A stretch of DNA of 44,977 nucleotides from an uncultured Clostridia bacterium. GTDB lineage: Bacteria; Bacillota; Clostridia; Christensenellales; UBA3700. Position 1 is the stretch's first letter, and every line of letters begins with the position of its first letter. The notes beneath the pieces were generated by a model. That model saw nothing but the letters and a program-made list of their open reading frames with translations. It ran no database searches and had not been told where the DNA came from. This document shows positions 34,729-43,555 of the stretch, piece after piece. Both the position numbers and the translations under genes were made by a program. Where the stretch lies: contig CAMWIL010000004.1 in assembly GCA_947174325.1 (NCBI GenBank), forward strand, positions 1-44,977, written 5' to 3'.

Positions 34729-35265
34729 ATGAAAGTTGCATTTATAGGACAAATAAATTCTCTTGATAAAGAGCAAGTTAAATCAGTGTTTGAGATAGTT
34801 AAGGCTAGAATAGAAAAGTTGATAACGGAAGACGGTGCAGACGAATTTATTTTCGGTTCGTCTAGTACGTTTTCTGATTTGTGTTATATTGCTGTAACAG
34901 AATTAAAAGAAAAGTATCCTGATATTCAGCGATATTATATTAGTATGTTCAGTAAACTGGGCAAGAAGTATAAAAAGCAATTAAGCGAATCATTTGAAAG
35001 GTGTCAATATCCGGCGACTAATAGGGAAATGGGGCGTTTGCCACATATAAAGGTTGATCAGTTGATAATAGATGCGTGCGATTTAATTGTTACTTATTAC
35101 GATAAAGACGAAGTTCAGTATTATAAGTATTATGAAGAAACTCAAATTACTTTATATAACAATAACACCCCGCCTATGAGCAAAACGAAAATTGCCTTAA
35201 ACTATGCTTTCAAAAATGATAAAGAGTTTATCAATTTATTTAGCGGAGAGAACTTAAACGCTTAA
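34729..35265 (+). CDS. SLOG-like (DUF1273/YpsA-type) Rossmann protein, paralog 2 (178 aa)
   Basis: This paralog aligns without gaps to the product of 877-1413 and, from ATG 34729, has the same 178 residues, a little under half identical by eye. Strong blocks are IEKLITEDGADEF, CYI, LKEKYP, YYDKD, NNTPP, SKTKIAL and FINLFSGEN. The first motif is IGQ where paralog 1 has IGH, and the ERNQ equivalent is KVDQ, so one of the two copies has changed its nucleotide-site motif. An alternative ATG two codons upstream (34723) gives MIMKVAF. The ribosome binding site is poor. The hairpin repeat copy C follows downstream. Confidence 0.6.
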   Translation: MKVAFIGQINSLDKEQVKSVFEIVKARIEKLITEDGADEFIFGSSSTFSDLCYIAVTELKEKYPDIQRYYISMFSKLGKKYKKQLSESFERCQYPATNREMGRLPHIKVDQLIIDACDLIVTYYDKDEVQYYKYYEETQITLYNNNTPPMSKTKIALNYAFKNDKEFINLFSGENLNA

Positions 35266-35309
35266 TTCATTGAGATTTTTTAATACGCTCAAGGTGGCAA
35301 GTAGCGCGC

Positions 35310-35415
35310 AAAGAAGTTTTAGCGGTTATTTGCTCATAGTTTTTGGTTTAGCTAATTGGCGATATACTTTTGCTGTCGCTAAAAAATATGGCTAAAATAA
35401 TTGCTAAACTTCTTT
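35310..35415 (-). repeat. 106-nt hairpin-forming dispersed repeat, copy C (inverted)
   Basis: It starts AAAGAAG and ends CTTCTTT. Read on the minus strand it matches copies A and B in TAGCCATATTTTTTAGCGAC and AGCTAAACCAAAAACTATGA, with a diverged central loop. It lies 44 nt downstream of SLOG paralog 2; copy A lies beside module 1. Confidence 0.8.
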
Positions 35416-35514
35416 GAAAGCGTTCACACTAAAAATTAAAAAGATATTAAATGCTTTTACAATTAACGCACTTCCAAGCTAATGGTAAGGTAAGCAAATT
35501 AAGCCATTAAAATG

Positions 35515-35540
35515 CCCCTCGTAATGCGAATTACGAGGGG
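35515..35540. terminator. terminator hairpin downstream of purF
   Basis: CCCCTCGTAAT pairs perfectly with ATTACGAGGGG around a short loop, with an A/T-rich flank suited to the minus-strand purF transcript. It may also stop the SLOG transcript from the other side. Confidence 0.6.
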
Positions 35541-35599
35541 AGTATTCATTATATTGATTTTGCAAAAAAGACGTTGTCTTACTTTATTCTCTTTTGCGA

Positions 35600-37006
35600 T
35601 TAGTCGAGTATATTTTTGTCGTCGTGTTCTCCGGGAACTTTGCAAGGGTATTTGCCTGTGAAGCAGCCTTTGCAGAATTTAACCGTTGAGTCGGGCGCGA
35701 TTTTGTCGATAGTTTCCATATCAAGGAAGGCGAGCGAATCAGCGCCTATCTTTATTCTCAATTCTTCCATCGTATAGTTGTTGCAGGCAAGATCCTTTCT
35801 GGACGGTATATCCGTGCCAAAGAAACATGGATAGATAAACGGAGGAGAAGAGATTCTTACGTGCACTTCTTTTGCTCCCGATCTTTTGAGAAGTTTGATT
35901 ATATTGGCAAGTGTCGTGCCTCTTACGATAGAGTCGTCTACCATTACTATTCTTTTGCCTTCGACGTTGCTTTTGAGAGTATTGAGTTTGAGCGCAACGC
36001 TCTTTTCTCTCATCGCTTGGGTAGGCTGGATAAACGTTCTGCCGATATATCTGTTTTTGATAAGACCTACGCCGTATGGAATTCCGCTTTCGTGAGCGTA
36101 GCCTATTGCCGCGGGAAGTCCGCTGTCAGGTACGCCTATTACTACGTCTGCGTCAACGGGAGCTTTTTTAGCAAGCATTTTACCTGCGTTCATTCTCGCT
36201 TCGTTTACGCTTTGACCGTCGATCACGCTGTCGGGTCTTGCAGTATAAATGTGTTCGAATATGCAAAGTCCGCTTCTCGACGAGCAGTATTTTTTATTGG
36301 ATATAGTTTCGTTTTCGTTTACGATAACGATTTCGCCGGGGAGAACGTCCCTTTCAAACGTAGCGCCGATCGTCTCGAATGCGCAGCTTTCGCTTGCGAA
36401 AATAACGTTGTCTTGAAGTTTGCCGATACAAAGCGGACGGATACCGAATCTGTCTCTTACGGCAATGAGTTTTCTCGGACTCATAATGAGCAAAGAGAAT
36501 GCGCCTTGAAGCATAGGGAAGACTTTTTCCACAGCTTCTTCGATACTCTTTGATTTAAGTCTTTGATTGGCGATAAGATAAGATACTACTTCGCTGTCGC
36601 TTGTCGTGTGGAATATCGCGCCTCTGGCTTCGAGTTTTTCTCTCAATTCTTTGGCGTTGGTAATGTTTCCGTTGTGAGATACCGTGAGGTTGCCCTTAGC
36701 GTATTTTACGCTGATAGGCTGAGCATTTTCCGGCGTATTGTTTCCTGTCGTGGAATATCTCACGTGTCCGATTGCGAGTTCGCCCTGCAAGTGAGCCAAA
36801 TTGTTATCATTAAAAACTTCGCTTACCAAACCGAGGTTTTTGACAAGAGTGATCTCTCTGTCGCGGTTTACGGCGATACCTGCCGCTTCCTGTCCGCGGT
36901 GTTGGAGCGCAAAAAGTCCGAAGTAAACTTGATTTGCTATGTTGCCGATATTTGATTTGTCATATATACCGAAGATTCCGCACTCTTCTTTTATATTATC
37001 CGACAT
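35600..37006 (-). CDS. purF: amidophosphoribosyltransferase
   Basis: The 468-residue enzyme makes phosphoribosylamine from PRPP and glutamine, the first committed step of purine synthesis. MSDNIKEE looks like a propeptide cleaved before the catalytic C9 (CGIFGIYDKSN). The phosphoribosyltransferase motif VMVDDSIVRGTT is present. The C-terminus has the FCKGCFTGKYPC cysteines of the [4Fe-4S] type. It is a lone pur gene with its own promoter. Confidence 0.96.
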   Translation of the reverse strand: MSDNIKEECGIFGIYDKSNIGNIANQVYFGLFALQHRGQEAAGIAVNRDREITLVKNLGLVSEVFNDNNLAHLQGELAIGHVRYSTTGNNTPENAQPISVKYAKGNLTVSHNGNITNAKELREKLEARGAIFHTTSDSEVVSYLIANQRLKSKSIEEAVEKVFPMLQGAFSLLIMSPRKLIAVRDRFGIRPLCIGKLQDNVIFASESCAFETIGATFERDVLPGEIVIVNENETISNKKYCSSRSGLCIFEHIYTARPDSVIDGQSVNEARMNAGKMLAKKAPVDADVVIGVPDSGLPAAIGYAHESGIPYGVGLIKNRYIGRTFIQPTQAMREKSVALKLNTLKSNVEGKRIVMVDDSIVRGTTLANIIKLLKRSGAKEVHVRISSPPFIYPCFFGTDIPSRKDLACNNYTMEELRIKIGADSLAFLDMETIDKIAPDSTVKFCKGCFTGKYPCKVPGEHDDKNILD

Positions 37007-37046
37007 ATTGTACCTACCTTTTTTGATTTATTTTGAAATCAATTTT

Positions 37047-37075
37047 ATTATATCAAAATATATCTTCTTAATCAA
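37047..37075 (-). promoter_or_regulatory. promoter of purF
   Basis: On the minus strand TTGATT (37075-37070), 17 nt, TATAAT (37052-37047). No purine riboswitch core is evident in the leader. Confidence 0.7.
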
Positions 37076-37211
37076 ACATATTAGTGCAATAAAATAAATT
37101 TTTCGCTACTAAATTTAACCAATTTAACAGCAAAACAGATTGGTCGTAATAATAAAATCTCACGATTGCTCTTATATCATTATATTGATATATTAATTAT
37201 AAAATAATATA

Positions 37212-37251
37212 GACAAAGGCGCATGATCTTTTGATCACGCGCCCTTGTGTC
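37212..37251 (-). terminator. terminator of glnN
   Basis: An imperfect long hairpin (GACA-AGGGCGC-GTGATC paired with its near-complement) lies 38 nt beyond the glnN stop, followed by an A/T-rich tract on the minus strand. Confidence 0.55.
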
Positions 37252-37288
37252 AATAACGTACTACCTTTTATATTGTGAAACTTGCTGA

Positions 37289-39373
37289 TTAATCTTTTAC
37301 GGAGAAGAGTATAGCGCCGTAGGTTGGGAACGGCCAATACTTGTCGGCTGTGTTGACTTCCATTTCGTCAGCCGTCTTTCTCAATGCGTTCATTACCGGA
37401 ATGACGTCGCTGCGATAGAACATCGCTTTTTGCGCTATATCCGTTACGGCTTCCGCGTCGTGTACTTTTGCAGCCAACTTTTCAAGAGATTTAGCCGCGT
37501 CTGCGCTGAGTTTTGTCAACTTCTTTGCGGTAGCTATCTGCGCCGTCGCTTCAAAGCCGAGTTCCTTCGTCGCAAGAGCCGTCTTTGCCAATTCTTTTAC
37601 GTAAGTAGTTACGGCAGGCAAAATTTGTTTGTTTGCCATATCTATCATTGTCAAAGCTTCGATGTTGACGACTTTGGAATAATTTTCGAGCATTATGTCC
37701 GTTCTCGATTCTACTTCCAAAGCGGAGAATATACCGTGCTTTTCAAAGAGAGCGATATTTTTTGCGCTTTTGAAATACGGAAGAGCTTCGGGAGTGGATT
37801 CAAGATTGAGAAGTCCTCTCTTCTTTGCTTCTTTTACCCATTCGTCGGAATAGCCGTTGCCGTTGAAGACGATTTTTCTGTGCGCGACGAACGTCTTTTT
37901 GATGAGTTCTTTGACTGCTGACATAAAGTCGGCTGCGCCTTCGAGTTCGTTTGCAAACTGATCGAGAGATTCCGCAACTATAGTGTTGAGAATGATGTTA
38001 GGTCCGGCTATCGAGAAGGTCGAGCCCAACATTCTGAATTCAAACTTATTGCCTGTAAAAGCAAACGGGGAAGTACGGTTTCTATCCGTAGAGTCCTTCG
38101 TGAATTTGGGAAGAGAACTCGTTCCTATTTCGTATTCGCATCTTGCGCGTTTGCTGTACGTTCTGTCTTCTGCGATCGCCGTGAGAATACCGTCGAGTTC
38201 TTCGCCGAGGAACATCGATACTATCGCCGGAGGAGCTTCGTTTGCGCCCAATCTGTGGTCGTTGCCCGCGCTTGCTACGCTAAGTCTCAAAAGATCTTGA
38301 TAATCGTCTACCGCTTTTATCACTGCGGCAAGGAAAAGCAAGAATTGAGCGTTGTCCTCAGGAGTGTCGCCCGGTTCTAAAAGGTTTTCGCCTTTGTCCG
38401 TGGACATTGACCAGTTGTTGTGCTTTCCGCTTCCGTTTACGCCTTCAAAAGGTTTTTCGTGGAGAAGACATACCATACCGTGACGGCTCGCGATCTTCTT
38501 CATCATTTCCATCGTCAACTGGTTTGCGTCCGAAGCTACGTTGGATTGAGAGAATATCGGAGCAAGCTCGTGCTGAGCCGGCGCGACTTCGTTGTGTTTC
38601 GTCTTGGCGAGAATTCCCAATTTCCAAAGTTCCGTATCGAGATCCGCCATATATTTTACTACTCTTTGTTTGATCGTACCGAAGTAGTGGTCTTCGAGTT
38701 CCTGTCCCTTGGGAGCGGGCGCGCCGAAGAGCGTGCGACCGGTGTAGATAAGATCCTTTCTCTTTTCGTATACGCTTTTGTCAATGAGGAAGTATTCTTG
38801 TTCCGGTCCGACGGTCGTAATCACTCTGTCTACGTTTTTACCGAAGAGTTTGAGTATTCTGCGAGCGGTCTTGCTGAGCGCTTGCATAGATTTGAGTAGA
38901 GGAGTCTTTTTGTCAAGAACTTCGCCGGTGTACGATACGAAAGCCGTAGGTATGCACAAAGTGCCGTCCTTTATAAAAGCGTAAGACGTGGGATCCCAAG
39001 CGGTATATCCTCTTGCTTCAAAAGTCGCTCTTATTCCGCCTGATGGGAAAGACGACGCGTCAGGTTCGCCTTTGATAAGCTCTTTGCCGCTGAATTCCAT
39101 AATAACTTTGCCGTCTGCGGTAGGTTGTATAAAAGCGTCGTGCTTTTCCGCGGTGATACCCGTCATAGGTTGAAACCAGTGGGTATAGTGAGTGCAACCT
39201 TTTTCGATCGCCCAGTCTTTCATTGCGTTTGCGATCACAGTCGCGCAACTCAATGAAATAGGAGTGTCGTTGGCTATACAGGATTTCAGCTCCTTGTAAG
39301 TGTACTTTGGAAGTCTTTCCTGCATTACGGTGTCGTTGAATACGAGAGATCCGAAGATTTCTGACATTACCAT
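37289..39373 (-). CDS. glnN: glutamine synthetase, type III
   Basis: At 694 residues this is GSIII, not the roughly 450-residue GSI. The N-terminal region has the type-III pattern [20 protein letters not shown] and [11 protein letters not shown], and the catalytic core includes [14 protein letters not shown] and [16 protein letters not shown]. It makes glutamine from glutamate and ammonia. The start has AAGGAG 7 nt upstream. It is divergent from the split glutamate synthase and is preceded by a terminator-containing leader. Confidence 0.96.
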   Translation of the reverse strand: MVMSEIFGSLVFNDTVMQERLPKYTYKELKSCIANDTPISLSCATVIANAMKDWAIEKGCTHYTHWFQPMTGITAEKHDAFIQPTADGKVIMEFSGKELIKGEPDASSFPSGGIRATFEARGYTAWDPTSYAFIKDGTLCIPTAFVSYTGEVLDKKTPLLKSMQALSKTARRILKLFGKNVDRVITTVGPEQEYFLIDKSVYEKRKDLIYTGRTLFGAPAPKGQELEDHYFGTIKQRVVKYMADLDTELWKLGILAKTKHNEVAPAQHELAPIFSQSNVASDANQLTMEMMKKIASRHGMVCLLHEKPFEGVNGSGKHNNWSMSTDKGENLLEPGDTPEDNAQFLLFLAAVIKAVDDYQDLLRLSVASAGNDHRLGANEAPPAIVSMFLGEELDGILTAIAEDRTYSKRARCEYEIGTSSLPKFTKDSTDRNRTSPFAFTGNKFEFRMLGSTFSIAGPNIILNTIVAESLDQFANELEGAADFMSAVKELIKKTFVAHRKIVFNGNGYSDEWVKEAKKRGLLNLESTPEALPYFKSAKNIALFEKHGIFSALEVESRTDIMLENYSKVVNIEALTMIDMANKQILPAVTTYVKELAKTALATKELGFEATAQIATAKKLTKLSADAAKSLEKLAAKVHDAEAVTDIAQKAMFYRSDVIPVMNALRKTADEMEVNTADKYWPFPTYGAILFSVKD

Positions 39374-39411
39374 AATATATCTCCTTAAAATTTGTTTTCG
39401 GTAAAAAAAAT

Positions 39412-39487
39412 AGGCGCTAGACGGAATTTCTCCCGAATAGCGCCTTTGCTACACTAACAGTATATATTCCTCAAACTCGGTTGTCAA
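39412..39487 (-). promoter_or_regulatory. glnN promoter and leader terminator (candidate attenuator)
   Basis: On the minus strand TTGACA (39487-39482), 17 nt, TATACT (39464-39459) is a near-consensus promoter. Starting about 10 nt after the predicted transcription start is a hairpin with stem GGCGCTA/TAGCGCC (39444-39438 with 39419-39413), an inner 5-bp stem and a GAAA loop, followed by eight T (39410-39403). The whole arrangement precedes the ribosome binding site, so default transcription should stop before glnN. Confidence 0.6.
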
Positions 39488-39765
39488 ATAAATTCAAACG
39501 GTTTTTTTACTTTTTTTCACTTTTCTCGACAGCTCGTATTTTTTTCCGGCTACAAAATATTACGCGCAAAAGAGGGAAAAATATTTTATCATATTATGGA
39601 CGATTTGGCAGTAAAGCGTTTAAAATTAATTTTGTAAACGTTTTTTGAATGATAATTTATATTTGTCAATAAAGCAATTTTTGTCGATTAAATCTCCCAA
39701 AATAGAACTATTTTGGCTTAAATCATAAAAAATTCAAGTATTATAAAAAATATTTTTCAAATTAT
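39488..39765. other. AT-rich spacer between glnN and gltB1
   Basis: No gene is present. It has a palindrome CCAAAATA-N4-TATTTTGG (39697-39716) and the string GGACGATTTGG at 39598-39608, repeated at 39773-39783 just inside the gltB1 promoter. Confidence 0.5.
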
Positions 39766-39840
39766 TTGACAAGGACGATTTGGTAGAATTATAATGCCTA
39801 CAAGAGAGGACGGAAGTCTATCGTTTTTTAGTTTTCCGTC
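39766..39840 (+). promoter_or_regulatory. gltB1 promoter and leader hairpin
   Basis: TTGACA (39766-39771), 18 nt, TATAAT (39790-39795). In the leader, GACGGAA (39809-39815) pairs with TTCCGTC (39834-39840), ending just before the AAAGGAG ribosome binding site. Confidence 0.65.
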
Positions 39841-39857
39841 AAAGAAAGGAGTACGTT

Positions 39858-40952
39858 ATGCCAAAGGAAGGAGAGGTAAGAATTCCGTCGGGATGCGCGA
39901 TATCGGGCATCTTTTCAAAGAGCGGAAAACTTACGAACGGAGAGAAGATCATATCTTCGATCGCGACTATGCACGATAGATCCAACGGTCTGGGAGGCGG
40001 TTTTGCAGGGTACGGAATTTATCCGCAATACGCAGATTTTTACGCATTTCATATATTTTACGACGACAACGAGATAAGAAAGGAAGCGGAAAACTTTTTA
40101 TACAAAAACTTTTTTATCGTCAATATGTCAATGATACCTATACGCAAGACCAAAAAGATATCGGACGAACCGTTGATTTTGAGATACTTCGTCAAGCCGC
40201 TTGACGCGAGATTGCACGAGACAAATCTTGAAGAAAAGGAATTCGTGGCGAGAATGGTCATAAAGGTCAATACGACGATAAAAGGCGCGTATATCTTTTC
40301 CAGCGGCAAGAATATGGGAATTTTCAAGGCGGTCGGCTTTCCCGAAGACGTAGGAGAGTATTACAGACTCGAAGAGTACGACGCGTACTGTTGGACGGCG
40401 CACGGAAGATATCCGACGAATACTCCCGGTTGGTGGGGCGGCGCGCATCCGTTCGGTATGCTCGATTATTCGGTAGTTCACAACGGCGAAATATCTTCTT
40501 ACGACGCAAACAGACGTTATATAGAAATGTTCGGATATAAATGCACTCTTATGACGGATACGGAAGTTATCGCTTACGTGATCGACTATCTTTGCCGTCG
40601 CAAAGGTCTTAAAATGGAAGAGGCGGCTCAGGTCATCGCCGCGCCGTTTTGGACGACGATAGAGAAAAAACCTCCTGAAGAAAGAGCGCTTGCGGAGTAT
40701 TTGCGAAATACTTTTTCGAGTTTGCTTATCACAGGTCCGTTTAGCATAATGGTGGGATTTGAAAACGGTCTTATGGCGCTCAACGACAGACTCAAATTGA
40801 GAAGTATGGTCGTGGGCGAAAAGGACGATATGGTCTATATAGCAAGCGAAGAGTGCGCTATAAGAGTTATCGAACCGAATCTTGACAGGATATGGGCGCC
40901 GAGAGGCGGAGAGCCCGTAATTGTCACGTTGGATAAAAAGGAGGATAAATAG
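39858..40952 (+). CDS. glutamate synthase, glutaminase-like subunit (GltB1 type)
   Basis: The 364-residue protein is a class II glutamine amidotransferase domain as in split (archaeal-type) glutamate synthases. Conserved blocks are C13 in SGCAISGIFS, TDTEVIAYVIDYL, GRYPTNTPGWWGGAHP and SVVHNGEISS. It releases ammonia from glutamine for the synthase subunit next door. AAAGGAG is 7 nt upstream. gltB2 follows 2 nt after its stop, so the two are coupled. Confidence 0.9.
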   Translation: MPKEGEVRIPSGCAISGIFSKSGKLTNGEKIISSIATMHDRSNGLGGGFAGYGIYPQYADFYAFHIFYDDNEIRKEAENFLYKNFFIVNMSMIPIRKTKKISDEPLILRYFVKPLDARLHETNLEEKEFVARMVIKVNTTIKGAYIFSSGKNMGIFKAVGFPEDVGEYYRLEEYDAYCWTAHGRYPTNTPGWWGGAHPFGMLDYSVVHNGEISSYDANRRYIEMFGYKCTLMTDTEVIAYVIDYLCRRKGLKMEEAAQVIAAPFWTTIEKKPPEERALAEYLRNTFSSLLITGPFSIMVGFENGLMALNDRLKLRSMVVGEKDDMVYIASEECAIRVIEPNLDRIWAPRGGEPVIVTLDKKEDK

Positions 40953-40954
40953 TT

Positions 40955-42460
40955 ATGGCGATCAACTATATATATCCTGTTTATGAAGTAGTAAGAAACG
41001 CGTCCAGATGCGTCAACTGCAAGATATGCGAAAAACAGTGCGCCAACGGCGTGCATAAATTCGACGCGAAAAACGGCATTATGATTGCCGACGAAAGTAA
41101 GTGCGTCAACTGTCATAGATGCGTGGCTACCTGTCCTACGAGAGCGCTCAAAATCGTTAAGTCGGACAACACTTACAGAGAAAACGCCAACTGGTCGGCA
41201 GAGTCGATGAAAGAGATATACAAGCAGGCGGAAAGCGGCGGCGTGTTGCTTTCGTCAATGGGCAATCCTCAACCTTTGCCCGTATATTGGGACAAGATCG
41301 TGATAAACGCCGCGCAAGTCACAAACCCGTCCGTAGATCCGTTGAGAGAACCGATGGAAACGACGGTATTTTTGGGAAGCAAACCCGACGAGATCGTAAG
41401 GGATAAAGACGGTAAGATAGTCGATAATATGACTTCTCAACTCAAGCTTTCCACGCCGATAATGTTTTCGGCGATGAGCTACGGCTCGATAAGTTACAAC
41501 GCTCACGCAAGCTTGGCAAAAGCGGCTGAGAAGTTGGGAATTTTCTACAACACGGGCGAGGGCGGTCTGCACGAAGATTTTTACAGATACGGCAAGAATA
41601 CGATAGTGCAAGTCGCTTCGGGCAGATTCGGAGTATACAAGGATTATTTGGAAGCGGGCGCGTGTATAGAGATCAAAGTCGGTCAGGGCGCAAAGCCCGG
41701 TATCGGCGGACATTTGCCGGGTACGAAGATCGTAGGCGATATATCAAAAACGAGAATGATCCCCGTCGGCAGCGACGCAATTTCGCCCGCGCCTCATCAC
41801 GATATTTATTCTATCGAAGATCTGCGACAACTCGTCTATTCTCTCAAAGAAGCTACGGGCTATAAAAAGCCCATAGCCGTCAAAGTAGGCGCTGTGCATA
41901 ACGTGTCTGCAGTCGCGAGCGGTATTGCAAGAAGCGGCGCGGATATTATCGTAATAGACGGTTTTAGAGGCGGTACGGGAGCAACGCCCACGAGAATAAG
42001 AGACAACGTAGGTATACCTATAGAACTCGCTTTGGCAAGCGTCGATAAAAGATTGAGAGACGAGGGAATAAGAGGCAACGTGTCGTTGGTAGTAGGCGGA
42101 TCTATCCGCAACAGCGCGGACGTGATAAAAGCGATTGCGCTAGGCGCAGACGCATGTTATATTGCTACCGCCGCGCTTATGGCTATGGGCTGTCATCTTT
42201 GCAGGTCTTGTCATTTGGGTAAATGCAACTGGGGTATAGCTACGCAAGTTCCCGAACTCGTTCAAAGACTTGATCCCGAAGAAGGCTGCGACAGGCTCGT
42301 AAATCTCGTCAACGCTTGGACGCACGAGATAAAAGAAATGATGGGCGGTATGGGTATCAATTCCATCGAAGCGCTCAAAGGCAACAGGCTTATGCTTAGA
42401 GGCGTAGGCTTGAATGAGAAAGAGTTGGAGATACTTGGTATTAAACACGCAGGCGAGTGA
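40955..42460 (+). CDS. glutamate synthase, FMN/Fe-S subunit fused to a ferredoxin domain (GltB2 type)
   Basis: An N-terminal ferredoxin domain carries two CxxCxxCxxxC sets (CVNCKICEKQC and CVNCHRCVATC). The 501-residue protein continues with the FMN-binding synthase domain: MSYGSISYNAHASLAKAAEK, GEGG, GQGAKPGIGGHLPG and IDGFRGGTGATPT. The CHLCRSCHLGKCNWG segment supplies a further Fe-S cluster. The fused ferredoxin suggests reduced ferredoxin as electron donor. It starts 2 nt after gltB1. Confidence 0.93.
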   Translation: MAINYIYPVYEVVRNASRCVNCKICEKQCANGVHKFDAKNGIMIADESKCVNCHRCVATCPTRALKIVKSDNTYRENANWSAESMKEIYKQAESGGVLLSSMGNPQPLPVYWDKIVINAAQVTNPSVDPLREPMETTVFLGSKPDEIVRDKDGKIVDNMTSQLKLSTPIMFSAMSYGSISYNAHASLAKAAEKLGIFYNTGEGGLHEDFYRYGKNTIVQVASGRFGVYKDYLEAGACIEIKVGQGAKPGIGGHLPGTKIVGDISKTRMIPVGSDAISPAPHHDIYSIEDLRQLVYSLKEATGYKKPIAVKVGAVHNVSAVASGIARSGADIIVIDGFRGGTGATPTRIRDNVGIPIELALASVDKRLRDEGIRGNVSLVVGGSIRNSADVIKAIALGADACYIATAALMAMGCHLCRSCHLGKCNWGIATQVPELVQRLDPEEGCDRLVNLVNAWTHEIKEMMGGMGINSIEALKGNRLMLRGVGLNEKELEILGIKHAGE

Positions 42461-42483
42461 ACGACCGCGCAAAAGCGGCGCGC

Positions 42484-42565
42484 CTTTTGTCCTAACGACT
42501 AGAACGCCCTCGGGGTCACGTACGGAAAGTACGCTCACCGCTCGGTTGTTAGTGCACGGACAAAA
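42484..42565. repeat. large inverted repeat within the glutamate synthase cluster
   Basis: TTTTGTCC (42484-42491) pairs with GGACAAAA near 42558-42565, and CTAACGAC with GTTGTTAG inside it. The centre has CACGTACGGAAAGTACG and CTCGGTT, like the element at 34003-34055. It lies between gltB2 and gltB3. Confidence 0.55.
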
Positions 42566-42633
42566 ATCACACCACTCTCCGCGCTCGCAATTATAGTTAA
42601 GAAGTAGAAGTGAAGAGTGAAGAAGTACGGATA

Positions 42634-42661
42634 GAGATTCCTCGACTTCGCTCGGAATGAC
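42634..42661 (-). repeat. short GAGATTC...GAATGAC repeat (inverted copy)
   Basis: The sequence GAGATTCCTCGACTTCGC then TCGGAATGAC is the reverse of the element at 34291-34330. Confidence 0.55.
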
Positions 42662-42726
42662 GTTAAATCGGCTTAAAAGTTTGTGGAGTGCGTTGCTATA
42701 CGCGCTCGATATTAAAGGAGTAAGCA

Positions 42727-43449
42727 ATGTTGAAAATAGATTGTAAGGATAAACACTTTTCTGAAATAGGAAAAACGATAAGAGAGAGCAAGGATAAAGA
42801 AATAGTAATAGATAATTGTCTGGGACATAGGTATATTGCTTCGGGAGTAGGCGGAAAGGATATCGTTATCAACGGTACTCCGGGCAACGCTTTGGGATCT
42901 TATCTTGACGGTTGCAAGATCGTTGTCAACGGAAGCGCGCAAGACGCGGTCGGCGACACTATGAACGACGGAATTATAATCATTCACGGCAATAGCGGAG
43001 ACGCGACGGGTTACGCAATGCGCGGAGGTAAGATTTTTATCAAAGGCGACGCAGGCTATCGAGCAGGTATTCATATGAAAGCGTACAAAGATAAATTTCC
43101 CGTGCTGGTGATAGGCGGGAAAGCGGGAAGTTTTCTCGGAGAATATCAAGCGGGCGGAATAATACTCGTGTTGGGCGTAAACACCGACAGCAAGACCAAC
43201 GTAGGTTATTTTACCGGCAACGGTATGCACGGAGGAAAGATCATTTTAAGAAGCGACGAATTGCCCGATCTGCCTCCGCAGATAATATCAAGGAAAGCAA
43301 ACGCCGAGGATTTGCAAGAAATAGAAAAATACGTGCAAGAATATTGCTCGTATTTCGGCGGAGAGCCCAAAGATATAATGGAAAAAAGCTTTTACGTCCT
43401 CACTGCCGATTCGGCAAATCCATACAAACAACTTTATACTTCGCTATAA
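42727..43449 (+). CDS. glutamate synthase, GXGXG subunit (GltB3 type)
   Basis: The 240-residue protein is the beta-helix C-terminal domain of glutamate synthase large subunits, with repeated glycine motifs (GGKDIVINGTPGNALGSYLD, GDATGYAMRGGKIFIKGDAG). It forms the tunnel wall of the split enzyme. GGAG lies 9 nt upstream. It is 266 nt downstream of gltB2, with a repeat in the gap, and is followed by a strong terminator. No gltD-like subunit is present. Confidence 0.92.
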   Translation: MLKIDCKDKHFSEIGKTIRESKDKEIVIDNCLGHRYIASGVGGKDIVINGTPGNALGSYLDGCKIVVNGSAQDAVGDTMNDGIIIIHGNSGDATGYAMRGGKIFIKGDAGYRAGIHMKAYKDKFPVLVIGGKAGSFLGEYQAGGIILVLGVNTDSKTNVGYFTGNGMHGGKIILRSDELPDLPPQIISRKANAEDLQEIEKYVQEYCSYFGGEPKDIMEKSFYVLTADSANPYKQLYTSL

Positions 43450-43450
43450 A

Positions 43451-43480
43451 AAATGCCGTCTTCGGACGGCAATTTTTTTT
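43451..43480 (+). terminator. rho-independent terminator after gltB3
   Basis: TGCCGTC-TTCG-GACGGCA followed by eight T: a 7-bp stem with a UUCG tetraloop and a T run. Confidence 0.9.
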
Positions 43481-43555
43481 GAATAAGTCTTTTAATGCGT
43501 AGTAAAATGTGTTACAATATCAATAATAAATCGAATAAGGATAAGAGGGAAAATT

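Larger units (their letters stand above)
35266..35599. other. spacer after the second SLOG gene
   Basis: It contains repeat copy C (35310-35415) and a terminator hairpin (35515-35540). No gene is seen. Confidence 0.6.

Noticed and set aside
35861-36553. Open frame opposite purF
   Set aside because: It is antisense to a well-conserved enzyme and shows no domain or ribosome binding site.
37007-37288. Purine riboswitch upstream of purF
   Set aside because: No paired P1-P2-P3 core with the conserved loops could be read in the minus-strand leader, only a standard promoter.
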